Origin: Diprion similis
Taxonomy: Eukaryota; Arthropoda; Insecta; Hymenoptera; Diprionidae
Assembly: GCF_021155765.1 (NCBI RefSeq)
Contig: NC_060112.1
Span: forward strand, 23,958,501 to 24,022,500
Length of the DNA stretch: 64,000 nt
Reading direction: 5' to 3'
Shown: positions 54,105 to 64,000 of the stretch, piece after piece
Numbering within the stretch: position 1 is the stretch's first letter
Layout of the letters: each line of letters opens with the position of its first letter
Position numbers and translations under genes: made by a program
Notes under the pieces: generated by a model
Told to the model about the DNA's origin: nothing
Seen by the model: the letters and a program-made list of their open reading frames with translations, nothing else
Database searches by the model: none

Positions 54105-57100
54105 ATGAGGAACTCGACTACTTTGCTCTGTGTTCTGGTCGCAGGTAATTATACGTCACGGAAGTTATAATACATCGTCACGACGAGTCGCTTTTGTTAT
54201 GCTCATGCGCGAGGATTCCGCTGTTTGTTCGTAAATATTCAATCCATTTCCATTGAAATGATTAAACGGGGTTAACGAGGTCGGAGTCGACGATAATGAA
54301 CGGTACACAGAAACAAGAAAATAACGTATGGGCATAGAACTATGCGTATGGGTGATTATCGCCGTCGTGTTACGAGGTTATGTCCACCACGACGCTCGAG
54401 CATTGACTAGATAAATTGCAAGTTCCGTTAACACACCTCTGCGTGTGGTGCAACATACTCGCAAGGCGTGGCGCGTTGCTCTTTCGCATCGAGAGCATTG
54501 ACTGAAGATGTCACATTTCAGAGACGAAAGAACTGAAAAACTTATATGATGCGTCGGTATCAAAGAATCAGCCAATCCGTAGCTTCTTTCAAACCTTTCG
54601 TTTCCCAAAAGGTGGCCGATAAAACTCACTCACAGGCACAGTAATTTTCCCTAGCCCTGGGTTGTTATTGGGGGTAATTCTACTACCCTGCACTTACCGA
54701 CGTGTCTTAATTACGGGATCCGTATTGTAAAATCGAGTCAGCATAGTACATCGCTACAATTTTCTCCCCCCCCCCCCCCCCCCCCCCCGTTAGCACTTCG
54801 TCCTCGCACGCTTAAGTCCATCAGGCTAGTGATCTTTGTAACTGTCGAGGGTCAAATTTGAATAAATCAGTAGAGTCAGCGGTTTGTTTGCAAGTTCGAA
54901 TTCGAGAATTAATATGGCCGCCTCCGACGCTCCTGAAATTTTCTGCCGGTTATACGTCTATGCGCTATAAAATTACGGCGCGAATAACTCAGGCGCTCTG
55001 TTACCATCGCCGAAAATATGAGAAAGCAAAAAGATGATTGATAGTCTTGCCACAGAAAATAAGTAGACATTTATTCATTCACTATGTCAAAATTTTTTTA
55101 CTGGTTCTGGAAAAGGAGATGATAGTGCGCGAGAGGATTTCTATTCGGAATGTTATTGCCGCTGATCACTTTATACGTTGAACTTCAACTCGAGAGTTTG
55201 TGACGCATGAAATTCCATTTAACAAACAACACGAACCGGACAATTGAAGCACGTAGTGCATACATTCGTCTGTTGCATATTCCCTTGTTTCACTGTCGAG
55301 TGCGTTATAGGTCATCATCTGTACGTTATAAACATGTGTAGTTGATAGTAGTTACAATCGCACTGTAAAAACATCACGTGACTCTGGTAATCTAGCATGT
55401 GTACAACGCATCACAAAGGCTGATCACAACGCTCCTACGAACAAATTCTCTTTTGTATCACGATCTGATCAAGTTTCACATCCGTGTGAAATGCTGGCAA
55501 TTTATCGCCAGAGTTCAAAGTCTGAGATACGCGTACTTTGAACTCGATGTTCGAGAGCAATGCTGTCACTTATAATTTTAAATAAATAGTGACCCGAATG
55601 AAATGAAATAGCCCGTATCTTTTGGCAAGAGAGCCGATCGTATCGTTCGTATTCAACGCATCGCTTCCGCTTCACGTGCCTTATCTCATAATTATATCAG
55701 TCTCTGCGTGTATGGATTACACAATTTTTACGCACAGGTATATTCGAGTCTTCATAACTGACCAAAATAGACTTCCGTAAAACTGAATATTTTTTTTTAG
55801 TTACAATTATTTACTGTCGAAAGCGTGATTTCGAGGTCGGAAATCAAGTTTCGAATAATAATTAGCATGGCTTCAAACCGGATTTGAATAAATAGTTGTC
55901 TCCTCTGAAGTTATTCATTTTCAAAATACTCATATTTCTCGTGTATCTTCAAGTAATTCCGTTTACGTTTTGGGAAGTTGGATAGTATTTGTTCTTATAG
56001 ATATTGAGTTCTGTAAATTTGGAAGAAAAACGTTGCTAATTAATCGTCTCCTTTTCTTTCGTGGAGACGCGACTAAATTTACGCTTTACGCGGAAATCAT
56101 TTAGGCGGGCGTTTCAATTTAGGTTCTGCACGTTGTCACGCCGTCGCGAGGGAAGCATCGTGCCAATGGGGATTGAGATTAATGTGAGGATGGAGTTATT
56201 AACGTTACTGTAACGATGCATGTTTAAGAAAAATCGTTACTTCGCGCCTTAATGAATGTCTGAAATTTGATAAACAATGATAATCAAAACATCCTCACAA
56301 ACTAACAAGACCACAAACTGCTCATTCTGCAAGCACGATACTTTATCATTGGCAAGATAATATTTATGGGTATTATTTATAGAAATTAAATACCAAGAAA
56401 TAATTGACGAACAAAGATTTTCACGTGTATTTAAATTATTATTTCGTTTATATATTAAAGTATCACTGATTTTCCCTTATACAAATCGCATTTTAGATAA
56501 CCGTATAATTTTGAAATCGTTATACGAACTGATATTTAATGAGTTGACGTGCGTGTTGTTTTCGGGTATAATACATAAGCATATTCAATTAAATTAAATT
56601 ATTTCTGTATCTCCAAAACCAGTTTTATCGAATGTCCAAGAGAATTAAGCGCGTACGTTTTCTCAAGGTGATTTCTTATGGCTAGTTTTTTTTCCCGATC
56701 TTCCTTTCTCCGGTCCTTTTTCGCGGCCAGTCAGTATTTTAGATAAAAATACAACCGGACTCGAGTGAAGAATTAAGCCGGAATTTCTTATGCTGTTGTG
56801 ACAAGCGACATATCAGTTCGATTTGAATTCTTTATAATTATTCTTTGAATCTTCCTATTTATCGTCTATAAATATAAAATTATTATTATTATTATTATTA
56901 AGAAAATCGAAAGGGTAATTTACAATTTTCGCTTATTAAGCAGGTGTGGTACAGTTTTTAGAATCAATGTGAGATACATCTGCAGTTAATTATCGATAAT
57001 GACAAACAGAAATGTTCATTTTAATTATTTTCTTTTTTTTTTTTTAATGGGTCAATCTTATTCATTGTCGACACCAACGTTTCATTCTCATAAATCACGA

Positions 57101-58658
57101 AAAAGAAGTTCTTGATGTAATGACAAAGAGCTCGTTCGATTCCATTCGTATTGATTCGAGTAAAATGTACGATTCTAATTTATTTTTTCATAAAAATAAA
57201 AGACAGGCTTTGCTGCGCTCTGAAAATTTACATTACTTTATGTAATTGAGCAAGGTAACGAGGCGTTCTCTGTGAAAAATTTTCACGTTTTTTAATGCCG
57301 TTGTTTTACAATGCATAATGATTTTTTGGTATTGTTTTTGTCTTCTCGCAGGTCTCTTGAGCTTCAGCATTGCTCAGGAACAAAAAATTCCAAGCAAAGA
57401 TGAGATAATGGAAAAGGTACCGGCGCTTAACAATATTCCTGGCTTGGCAAACTTCAACACCTCTAGTGTCAACACTGAGAAAGCGGAGGAGCTGATCAAA
57501 AACAAGTGCAATAAAAATGGGGGCCCCGAAGCGTACGACACTGCCAAAGGGGCAGCGCAAGAACTAAAGGTGTGCTTTGAATCCCTGATAAACTTTCCCC
57601 AGTTGGAAACTGAGATGGCCGAAGCGACCCCCAAAGGAGATCTCGATGTTGTATTCAAGAAGTATTGCGGGAAAATTCCAGACTTGAAGACGTGCGTCAC
57701 TCAGGCATCAAACCTGACACAGCCCTGTCTGGAAGTAGAGGAGCGTCAGAGTATTAACATGTTTCACAATGTGACTGATGCGCTGATGGAATTCATTTGC
57801 GATAATGAGGGCGACCGCATTGCCAGTGAGTATATATATAATATCATGATTGGGAGTTACAATTAAATTTTCCCTACCAATGACGCTTTTTGTGTGGGGA
57901 ATGAAACGAACTCAGTTTAAACTGTTCTTCTATCTTGGGTTTGAAAACAAAATTCATATTATACAGATGAATGGAATTCTAAAAGAGTTCTACTTTTTTC
58001 GTACAGATTCAGATTACTTTTAGTGGAGCCCGATCGCGACTCATGCTGTTTCTAGAAATGTACTAATATTTGGCTTTTCTTTCAATTCAGTGTTCTTAGC
58101 TGCTGGTGGCAGAGAGTGTTTCAACGACTCACGAGTAGCTATTGAAAAGTGTGCAAACGATACCCTCAGGACCCAGTTGCCTATAACCAACCTCAATCAA
58201 ACGGCGCTTTCCGCCCTACAAAGTATTCCTTTGCTGATCCTTGATGCTGAAAAATGCAGGTCAGTAAATGTTATTCACATGATGTGATAAGAGTTTGCCA
58301 TGGAGATCTCTTAGTTTGGGCAGGTTACAGCTATACTCAAAGTAATTGCCTCTGCGAGTTGCCCAATTCGAGAGATATTTGTGGTTGTGCATTGATAAAG
58401 TGTGCGAAATAGATTATTTTAAGATTTTCTTTACTCCATAGGGACGTAGAAAAGTTTCAAAACTGCACCGTGAAAGTGTTGGAGGAGTGCGCGGATCCAA
58501 CGCCGGCAAATGTGTTTGATTCACTGGTGAATTTTGCAAAGAGGAGTACACCGTGCAATCCTACACCAGTATCAAGCAGTCTAAACGGTGCATCCAGCAG
58601 CTTGGTCAACGTTTTATTAGTAACTCTTGCAATGGCAATATTTTCGCAATACTTCTAA
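54105..58658 (+). CDS. 27 kDa hemolymph glycoprotein-like secreted protein (DUF1397)
   Basis: Four exons (54105-54144, 57352-57825, 58091-58259, 58442-58658) with consistent phases give 299 residues. A signal peptide is split by the 3.2-kb first intron, with predicted cleavage near residue 21 (S-I-A / Q-E-Q). The mature part has regularly spaced cysteines, several N-x-S/T sites and blocks such as K-C-N-K-N-G-G-P-E-A-Y and GGRECFNDS. These are characteristic of the insect 27 kDa hemolymph glycoprotein family first known from moth hemolymph. Its biochemical role is unknown. The unusual part is the C-terminus: after a Ser/Thr/Pro/Asn/Gly spacer (about 267-280) comes a 19-residue hydrophobic tail (281-299), which looks like a GPI-anchor signal or membrane anchor. 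Start chosen as the only in-frame ATG before the signal peptide. Confidence 0.92.
54766..54788 (+). repeat. 23-C homopolymer
   Basis: Twenty-three consecutive C bases inside intron 1 of the hemolymph-type gene. Confidence 0.95.
56196..56300 (+). repeat. Partial copy of the 60985-61210 hairpin element
   Basis: Shares an ordered series of blocks with 60995-61105: GTAACGAT.CATGTTTA.GAAAAA, TCGAAATT/TGAAATTTGATAAAC-like and AAAACATCCTCA/AAAACATACTCA. Only one half is recognisable, so it is a degraded or partial copy. Confidence 0.5.
56881..56900. repeat. ATT trinucleotide microsatellite
   Basis: About seven ATT units. Confidence 0.85.
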
Positions 58659-59448
58659 GAAAAGGTTTAGGAAGAAGGTGAAGATAAAGAATATTTATTT
58701 CCTGTAATAAGAAACAAAGTTTCTGGACTATGTAAGGTGTAACCAGCCACTGGAATCAATGAGTTCTGAGTGATTGAGATGAAATATGTGCATCATTATG
58801 CGTAGACCAAAAGCATGATGGATTATAAAATTCTTCACCGTTACGGAACGACGCTCTCAAGTTGTTGTTCAGATATTTTTTTTGTTCAATGACAACTCGA
58901 ATTCGTTCGGAAATCTCGATGCTAGCTGCTTCTGAATAGGGTGTGACGAAAAGGTAATGAAGAGAAAATATTTTTCGATTCAGATTCGTGTATTATTCAC
59001 CAGTGAACACGGTAGAGTGAAATCACGGAAAAACTGTGCTTTCGCCGCTATTTGTATTGGCAAGTTGGCATGAAGTGTTCCTTTGTAGAGATAGAAACAG
59101 TGAAAATGTTGTTTCCATTGGAGATTTCGATCGTGCCTTTTTCAGAAAGTGACTACAGTAAACCGATATTCCTGTGTCAGGAGTTATTCCACGATTATAC
59201 AACGATGAACTGAACAAATTTCTAGAATTTTATTGTATCTGTAAAGTAGATGATAAGATTTAAATGTTATTACTTTTTAACTTATGATAAAATGAAAATC
59301 AGCGTCGAACTTGAAGGTTTGTACATAATTACATCATTGTTTTTTTTTTTACTGTTTCAACTATACCACTACATGGCATATTACATTTTTACAAGGTGGT
59401 TTGCGTTCGGTACATACTTTATCATTTTACTTTTAATTTTGAATGATA

Positions 59449-59454
59449 AATAAA
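59449..59454 (+). terminator. Candidate polyadenylation signal of hemolymph-type gene
   Basis: AATAAA about 790 bp after the stop codon, at the end of a T-rich 3' flank. Confidence 0.4.
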
Positions 59455-59884
59455 GCATGATATGCGACTCTATATTATCAATTGACGAAATTTCAAGAAA
59501 TACACTTATAATAAGCCAAAATAATTGTTTTCAGTTACTTCCTAATACCCTCTCCACTTTTGTTCTTTTCTAAATAGAAATGAAGCTTTACTGCCAAGCC
59601 GAATATGAAAGTCTCTGTATATCATGCAAGTGAATTAGAAATTTGTACACAATCACGAGTCATGTTTCACAGTTTTTTAAAGTGTAAAAACTGTTTTCTA
59701 ATACGCCGTATTGCCCTGAAGGACGAAAATAATAGAACTTGAGCTAGGGCGAGTTTAGGATGAATTGACGGCTATTCATTACATCTCGCAGAATTAAGAC
59801 AGAATTATGTGCGAGTTGTATCGTAATTGTAATTACAAACGCTTGTGAAGCGAGCAATGTTTGATAATGCTTAAATTTTGAGTC

Positions 59885-60500
59885 GACATCGTTTCTACAG
59901 AGCACCGTTTCTACAAAGTTCTTTTTTACCGAGTTCGTTTCCAGAGAATATATTTTCTACAAAGTTCGATTCTACAGAATTATTTTGGGTCTATATCCAC
60001 AGAAATCCTCCAAAAAGTAGTTTCTACACACGATTTTTTTAGATTGCTCGATTCTACAGAACAAAGGGGAAAAGCTCGTTTCTACAGAGAACATTTCTAC
60101 AGAATTGCAATCTGCAGTTCGTTCCTACAGAATTCTGGTGTTTATCAATTTCGTACATTTTGATTTAATTTAATTCAATCTAATTTAAATTAATTTAAAT
60201 CATTTGACCGCCACTTGTAAAAACGAACTTCTTGGACCGAATTCTGTAGAATCGACCTTCCAGACCTAAATTCTCTAGAAACGAACTTCCAGACCGAAAT
60301 TCTGTAGAAACGAGCTGCAAGTCGCAATTCTGTAGAAACGAACTCAAACGAACAACTGAAAATAACATCTCTATAGAAACGGACTTGTAGTAATTGGAGG
60401 CCAAAAATGATTATGTAGAAACGAACTTTGTGGCAAAATATCTTCTGTAGAAGCGAACTCTATAAAGAAGAACTCTGTAAAAACGATTTCTGTGGAAATG
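59885..60500. mobile_element. Fold-back element built from dispersed GTTTCTACAGA motifs
   Basis: The left half (about 59885-60135) carries roughly a dozen copies and variants of GTTTCTACAGA. The right half (about 60235-60500) carries a similar number in the reverse complement, TCTGTAGAAACGAAC. A 16-nt exact inverted pair is at 60073-60088 and 60301-60316. The centre (60160-60202) is an AT-only near-palindrome. Arms made of short sub-repeats in inverted orientation are the hallmark of Foldback-type elements. No protein is encoded. Ends are approximate. Confidence 0.65.
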
Positions 60501-60984
60501 ATGCTGCCCCGAAACTTTCACGTATGTTGGACATTTATATGAATTGGACTTACTCTGAGACGTGAACACATTGTTACAATTATTATCTGTTCACACGATT
60601 CCAATAAACAAAAGTCTACCGGTAAAAAATACTTTAAATGTGCAACTGTTGCACTATTTCGGAATACTACATGAACTAAGAAAGAGTGGAAAAAATGTCT
60701 TGATCTCGAGAATGATTGTCGTTTTGCATATAAATATAAAGTTTTGTACATTTTTAACCATAAAAATATGTATACAATTGAGGAAATAGTATTTGTGTAA
60801 TTCGTTATTCCTCTGACTATTTTCAATCGTTTACTCTAGAGAAAATAGGGTATACCATGACTATGCAAAAACTTGATATTGCGGTCTATGAAAATTGGTC
60901 AATATTTTCGTAACAGTTAGAAGGGACTGCCAGCTTCGTAGTTTTTCTTTGAATTTCGATAAATTTCGTGAGAACTAGAATCTA

Positions 60985-61210
60985 TTATCACGTTGAAGTT
61001 AGTATCATTATCGTAACGATTCATGTTTAGGAAAAACGGTTATTTTGAGATTTTGAAATTGTTCGAAATTCAGTAAACTGTAATAAAACAAAACATACTC
61101 ATACTTTGAAATTTTCGTTCGTTCAAGGTAATTGTAAAAATACGAAAATCGTGATTTTTTTCCTCAATGTATCGTACGTGACGATAACGTTACTGACTTC
61201 GATCTTGTAA
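60985..61210. mobile_element. Imperfect hairpin (MITE-like) element, about 225 bp
   Basis: The left edge (ACGTTGAAGTTAGTA...ATCGTAACGATTCATG) is closely repeated in reverse complement at the right edge (61167-61208, ...ACGATAACGTTACTGACTTCGATC). The inverted similarity extends through the GGAAAAA block towards the centre. Part of it recurs at 56196-56300, showing it is a dispersed repeat. Confidence 0.55.
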
Positions 61211-61371
61211 CCTGCTATAGGTATAGAAATCTGTGGGTTGGACGCGACAGCAAATTGACGCGCAGCGGCAAAAAGATGATCATGAAAATGAATACCGACG
61301 GACGGCAAAATGGCGCGCGGCAAACAGGTCTGAATTAAAAATATTTGGGATATCGATGCATTTTGGTTTAG

Positions 61372-61860
61372 AGGGGTTTTTGACCCTCAGGAACACAAAT
61401 CTGAAGTTATTTGCAGCTGCGTAGCTGGCCATTTCGAAAAAACAGCAAAATTTGAGGTTATTTGCGTTTTCATCAAAAACTGCCATTGAGAAATGAGAAA
61501 TTATTTGACCAACGTGTAGAGCGAAAAATTCTACATCGAATCATGTCCTCATATGTCGGAAACGGAGTCAGATTAATAAATTAAGAAAAAAGAAATTCTA
61601 CTTATCGACGGCACATGGAGAATTTTGTTGGAATAATTTCTTTTTTCTTAATTTATTAATCTGACTCCGTTTTCGACATATAAGGACATAATTCGATGTA
61701 GAATTTTTCGCTCTATATGACGGTCAAGTAATTTTTCATATATCGATAGCAGTTTTTGGGGAAAACGCAAATAACCTCAAATTTTGCTGTTTTTTCGAAA
61801 CGGCCAGCTACGCAGCTGAAAATGACTTCAGATTTGTGTTCCTGAGCGTCGAAAGTCCCT
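61372..61860. mobile_element. Long near-perfect palindrome (arms about 226 bp, loop 37 bp)
   Basis: Left arm 61372-61597 and right arm 61635-61860 are reverse complements along their whole length with few mismatches. Perfect blocks include 40 nt (61432-61471 with 61761-61800) and 37 nt (61561-61597 with 61635-61671), enclosing a 37-nt loop. Weaker similarity continues outward for tens of bases on both sides. No reading frame is plausible. Transcription through it would give a very stable long hairpin RNA. Confidence 0.85.
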
Positions 61861-63264
61861 ATACTCAAAAATAAATTAGTGCCAAAGAAAATATTTCCAA
61901 CCCCCAAATAAGGGCCACCCTAATATGCATCCTTTTGTAGAAGTTTGATCTGGGTTGTCCGTCGGATTGTTGATAATTGTTCACGATTGTTGATACGTGT
62001 AGATTTTACGGCACATTGACTAAGATGCTCGGTATTGCCCCTCCGGCTCTCTCCTGAATTCATGAAATGACGCAATCCCGGTCTTTCCCTTTCTCTGCAT
62101 CTTTACAAGTATTAAAGTCTCTTGATCATTTGTCTCACGCATTCACTGTTCTTACGTCAATTTGACTGACGCTTGAGTCTGGTCACCTCGAATCTTATCG
62201 GTATCGCATCTCGATTTACAATTTCCAGAATTCAAGAACTGCTCAGAATATTCAGTGGAATTTCATTAGAAGAAATTCCATCAATGGGTGTTGAGCACCA
62301 TGACTATTTCGGGCAACAGCATAATCGCCATACGTACTTCACATGTGACGTTGTATTATATGCGCGGGGATGGCTAAAAAAATGTAACCCAATACTATCG
62401 GAGCACCGAACGAGGAAATGTGATGAAGGAAGGGCTGGGAATACGTCATGCAACGTGTTTCGGTAATTTCCTCATTTGCCTACACGGCTGTTAAATATCA
62501 CATACGCGTGGGAAAAAGTATAATGTCGAAATGGCAGGCAATACACTCTATATTATTTGATGTGTTGGTATTTATTATACGTGAGAACTATAACTAAATC
62601 CTTCCAAATTGTTTTTTATTTATTTTTTTTTCTCTAACTTGTCTCGTATATCACAATCTGAGTTGTTACAATTAGGCTCCCAATTTAGTGCACCAATCGA
62701 GTAATATTCAAGCGGAGAAGACCCTTGTAGTCACCGACCTTTTTCCTGATTATACAGGTCGTACATTGCTTGTCCAAATTGGAGTGGCGAAGACGGATAT
62801 GACGAAGATGGCTTTGTAACTTGAACATTTCGTCGCCGATACGGAGAACTAGATAAACTTGCAACTTACCCATAGTAAAACAGATTGCCTGTTACAATAT
62901 TGTAACTTCGGGTTACAAGAAAATAAATCGGCTCACCGATAGTAGAGCAAATGCAGCGAAACACAGAAAATACATAGTAAAATCGTCGAGTGGTAACGTG
63001 CTTTTATCTTGAATTGTTACTCGATATTTATTGTAAAAGTAGGATATCTATTTGCATATCGGTTTGTGGATAAAAAAATTCAATTTTCTTTACGATTCCA
63101 GACGAACCAACTGTCGATAACGAAATTTGAAAAAAAGATCGAATTGCTCAGATCTTAGGATCGCATTTCGTGCAAAGAATAGAAAACGGCACCTGCACCA
63201 CCACAGCAACAACATTTAACCCGAATGTGATTTTTTTTTTATAATCGCTGTTATGAAAATGAAT
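61861..63264. other. Intergenic, nothing recognised
   Basis: Short reading frames at 62173-62466 (+) and 62685-62873 (-) match no family I know and lack convincing splice or start context. Confidence 0.4.
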
Positions 63265-63381
63265 TTTTCGCACCGGAATCTTGGGTCTCGATGCTGATAA
63301 CTTTGTAACTTTGACTTTCAAAATCTTGATGTCCTAAATGTCTTTCGAATTAATGACACGGAGACCAGATACCATGATGGC

Positions 63382-63765
63382 ATGAAACGTTTCGAAAAAA
63401 TGTGCAAGAAAAAAATACGAATCGTCAATCAATGTGTCGATTTGCTAAAAAAGTCAATTAAGATTGACCGCACCGTTCTCGAGAACCATCCTGAAAAAAT
63501 GAGAAGGAGCGCATTGAAGCCTAATATCAACAAATCTCGAGGCTGGAATCCTTTGCTAACGAGTTGTAGAAAGATAATCCCCCAGCCACCTTTGGTGCAA
63601 AAACCTTTCGTCAAGTACATTAAAAATGTGGTCATTCCTTACAAAAATACCTTCTCTGATCAAAAATGTATGCATATAATGACCTCGTGCAAAAAATATT
63701 CAAATCACATACTACCGCCAAGTAAATATCTGTTAATTCCCAATAAAAGCATGATTGAAACTTAA
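63382..63765 (+). CDS. Unassigned basic reading frame, 127 codons
   Basis: An ATG at 63382 opens 127 codons to a TAA at 63763-63765. The frame stays open about 30 codons further upstream, so this may be a terminal exon rather than a complete gene. The product is Lys/Ile/Asn-rich and strongly basic, with several Cys (C-K-K-K near the start, T-S-C-R-K, T-S-C-K-K-Y). No signal peptide, membrane segment or known domain is visible. In AT-rich DNA a frame of this length can occur by chance, so it is listed as a candidate only. Confidence 0.3.
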   Translation: MKRFEKMCKKKIRIVNQCVDLLKKSIKIDRTVLENHPEKMRRSALKPNINKSRGWNPLLTSCRKIIPQPPLVQKPFVKYIKNVVIPYKNTFSDQKCMHIMTSCKKYSNHILPPSKYLLIPNKSMIET

Positions 63766-64000
63766 GCCATAGCTTCCACATCTCTTTGGAATTACACTGC
63801 TGCCATTCTGGGGTCAGAGTGGCCCCAAGTTTGTCCAACTACAAATGATAATTAAGTATGAATAAAAATATTCGGAATAACTCATACATTGATAAAAATC
63901 CAGAAAAAAAATAAACTAGTACGTGAAACTTGGTGAGTCTCTTTCATGGCATGATACGTACATGAAACGATAATGATAAGAGTTTCATTTATTCCTCAAG

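Larger units (their letters stand above)
54145..57351 (+). other. First intron of hemolymph-type gene
   Basis: A 3.2-kb intron bounded by GTAATT and CTTCTCGCAG. It holds a 23-C run at 54766-54788, an ATT trinucleotide repeat at 56881-56900, and at about 56196-56300 a diverged copy of part of the hairpin element found at 60985-61210. No nested gene was seen. Confidence 0.75.

Overview
This is eukaryotic nuclear DNA, almost certainly from an insect. It is AT-rich, intron-bearing and full of microsatellites. One gene belongs to the insect 27 kDa hemolymph glycoprotein (DUF1397) family, and the others are metazoan housekeeping genes. The combination would fit Hymenoptera, but the order cannot be fixed from the sequence alone.

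Five protein genes can be rebuilt exon by exon with consistent phases. (1) A MANBAL/UPF0239-type small membrane protein on + (19919-20248, two coding exons, 89 aa). (2) A FAM120A-type protein (constitutive coactivator of PPAR-gamma-like) on - (34106 down to 26694, 15 coding exons, 986 aa). (3) An ER HSP90, GRP94/Gp93, on - (40241 down to 37060, four exons, 792 aa, ending HDEL), with an exact ERSE and an exact ERSE-II just upstream. (4) A calcyphosin-like four-EF-hand protein on + (48401-50652, four exons, 218 aa). (5) A secreted 27 kDa hemolymph-type protein on + (54105-58658, four exons, 299 aa), with a TATA/Inr promoter and an unexpected hydrophobic C-terminal tail. Two tRNA genes, Gly(GCC) and Asp(GTC), lie about 200 bp apart on - between (4) and (5).

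Layout: 1-16 kb is a gene desert crowded with AT, CT, CTT and TATG microsatellites and long C/G homopolymers. It also holds a 235 bp hairpin element, the tail of a probable non-LTR element, a CpG-rich promoter-like patch and a possible 32 bp microexon. 16-27 kb holds MANBAL and a long shared 3' interval converging with FAM120. 27-40 kb holds FAM120 and GRP94 in tandem on -. 41-48 kb is mostly non-coding, with a cryptic 72-codon frame at 42.6-42.8 kb and a TTAA-flanked MITE. 48-59 kb holds the EF-hand gene, the tRNAs and the hemolymph gene. 59.9-61.9 kb contains three different fold-back (long inverted repeat) elements in tandem. The last 2 kb has one unassigned basic reading frame.

The genes do not form a functional pathway; this is an ordinary collinear set of insect genes. 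The least ordinary parts are the fold-back cluster at 59.9-61.9 kb, the complete unfolded-protein-response control block on GRP94, and the possible GPI anchor on the hemolymph-type protein.
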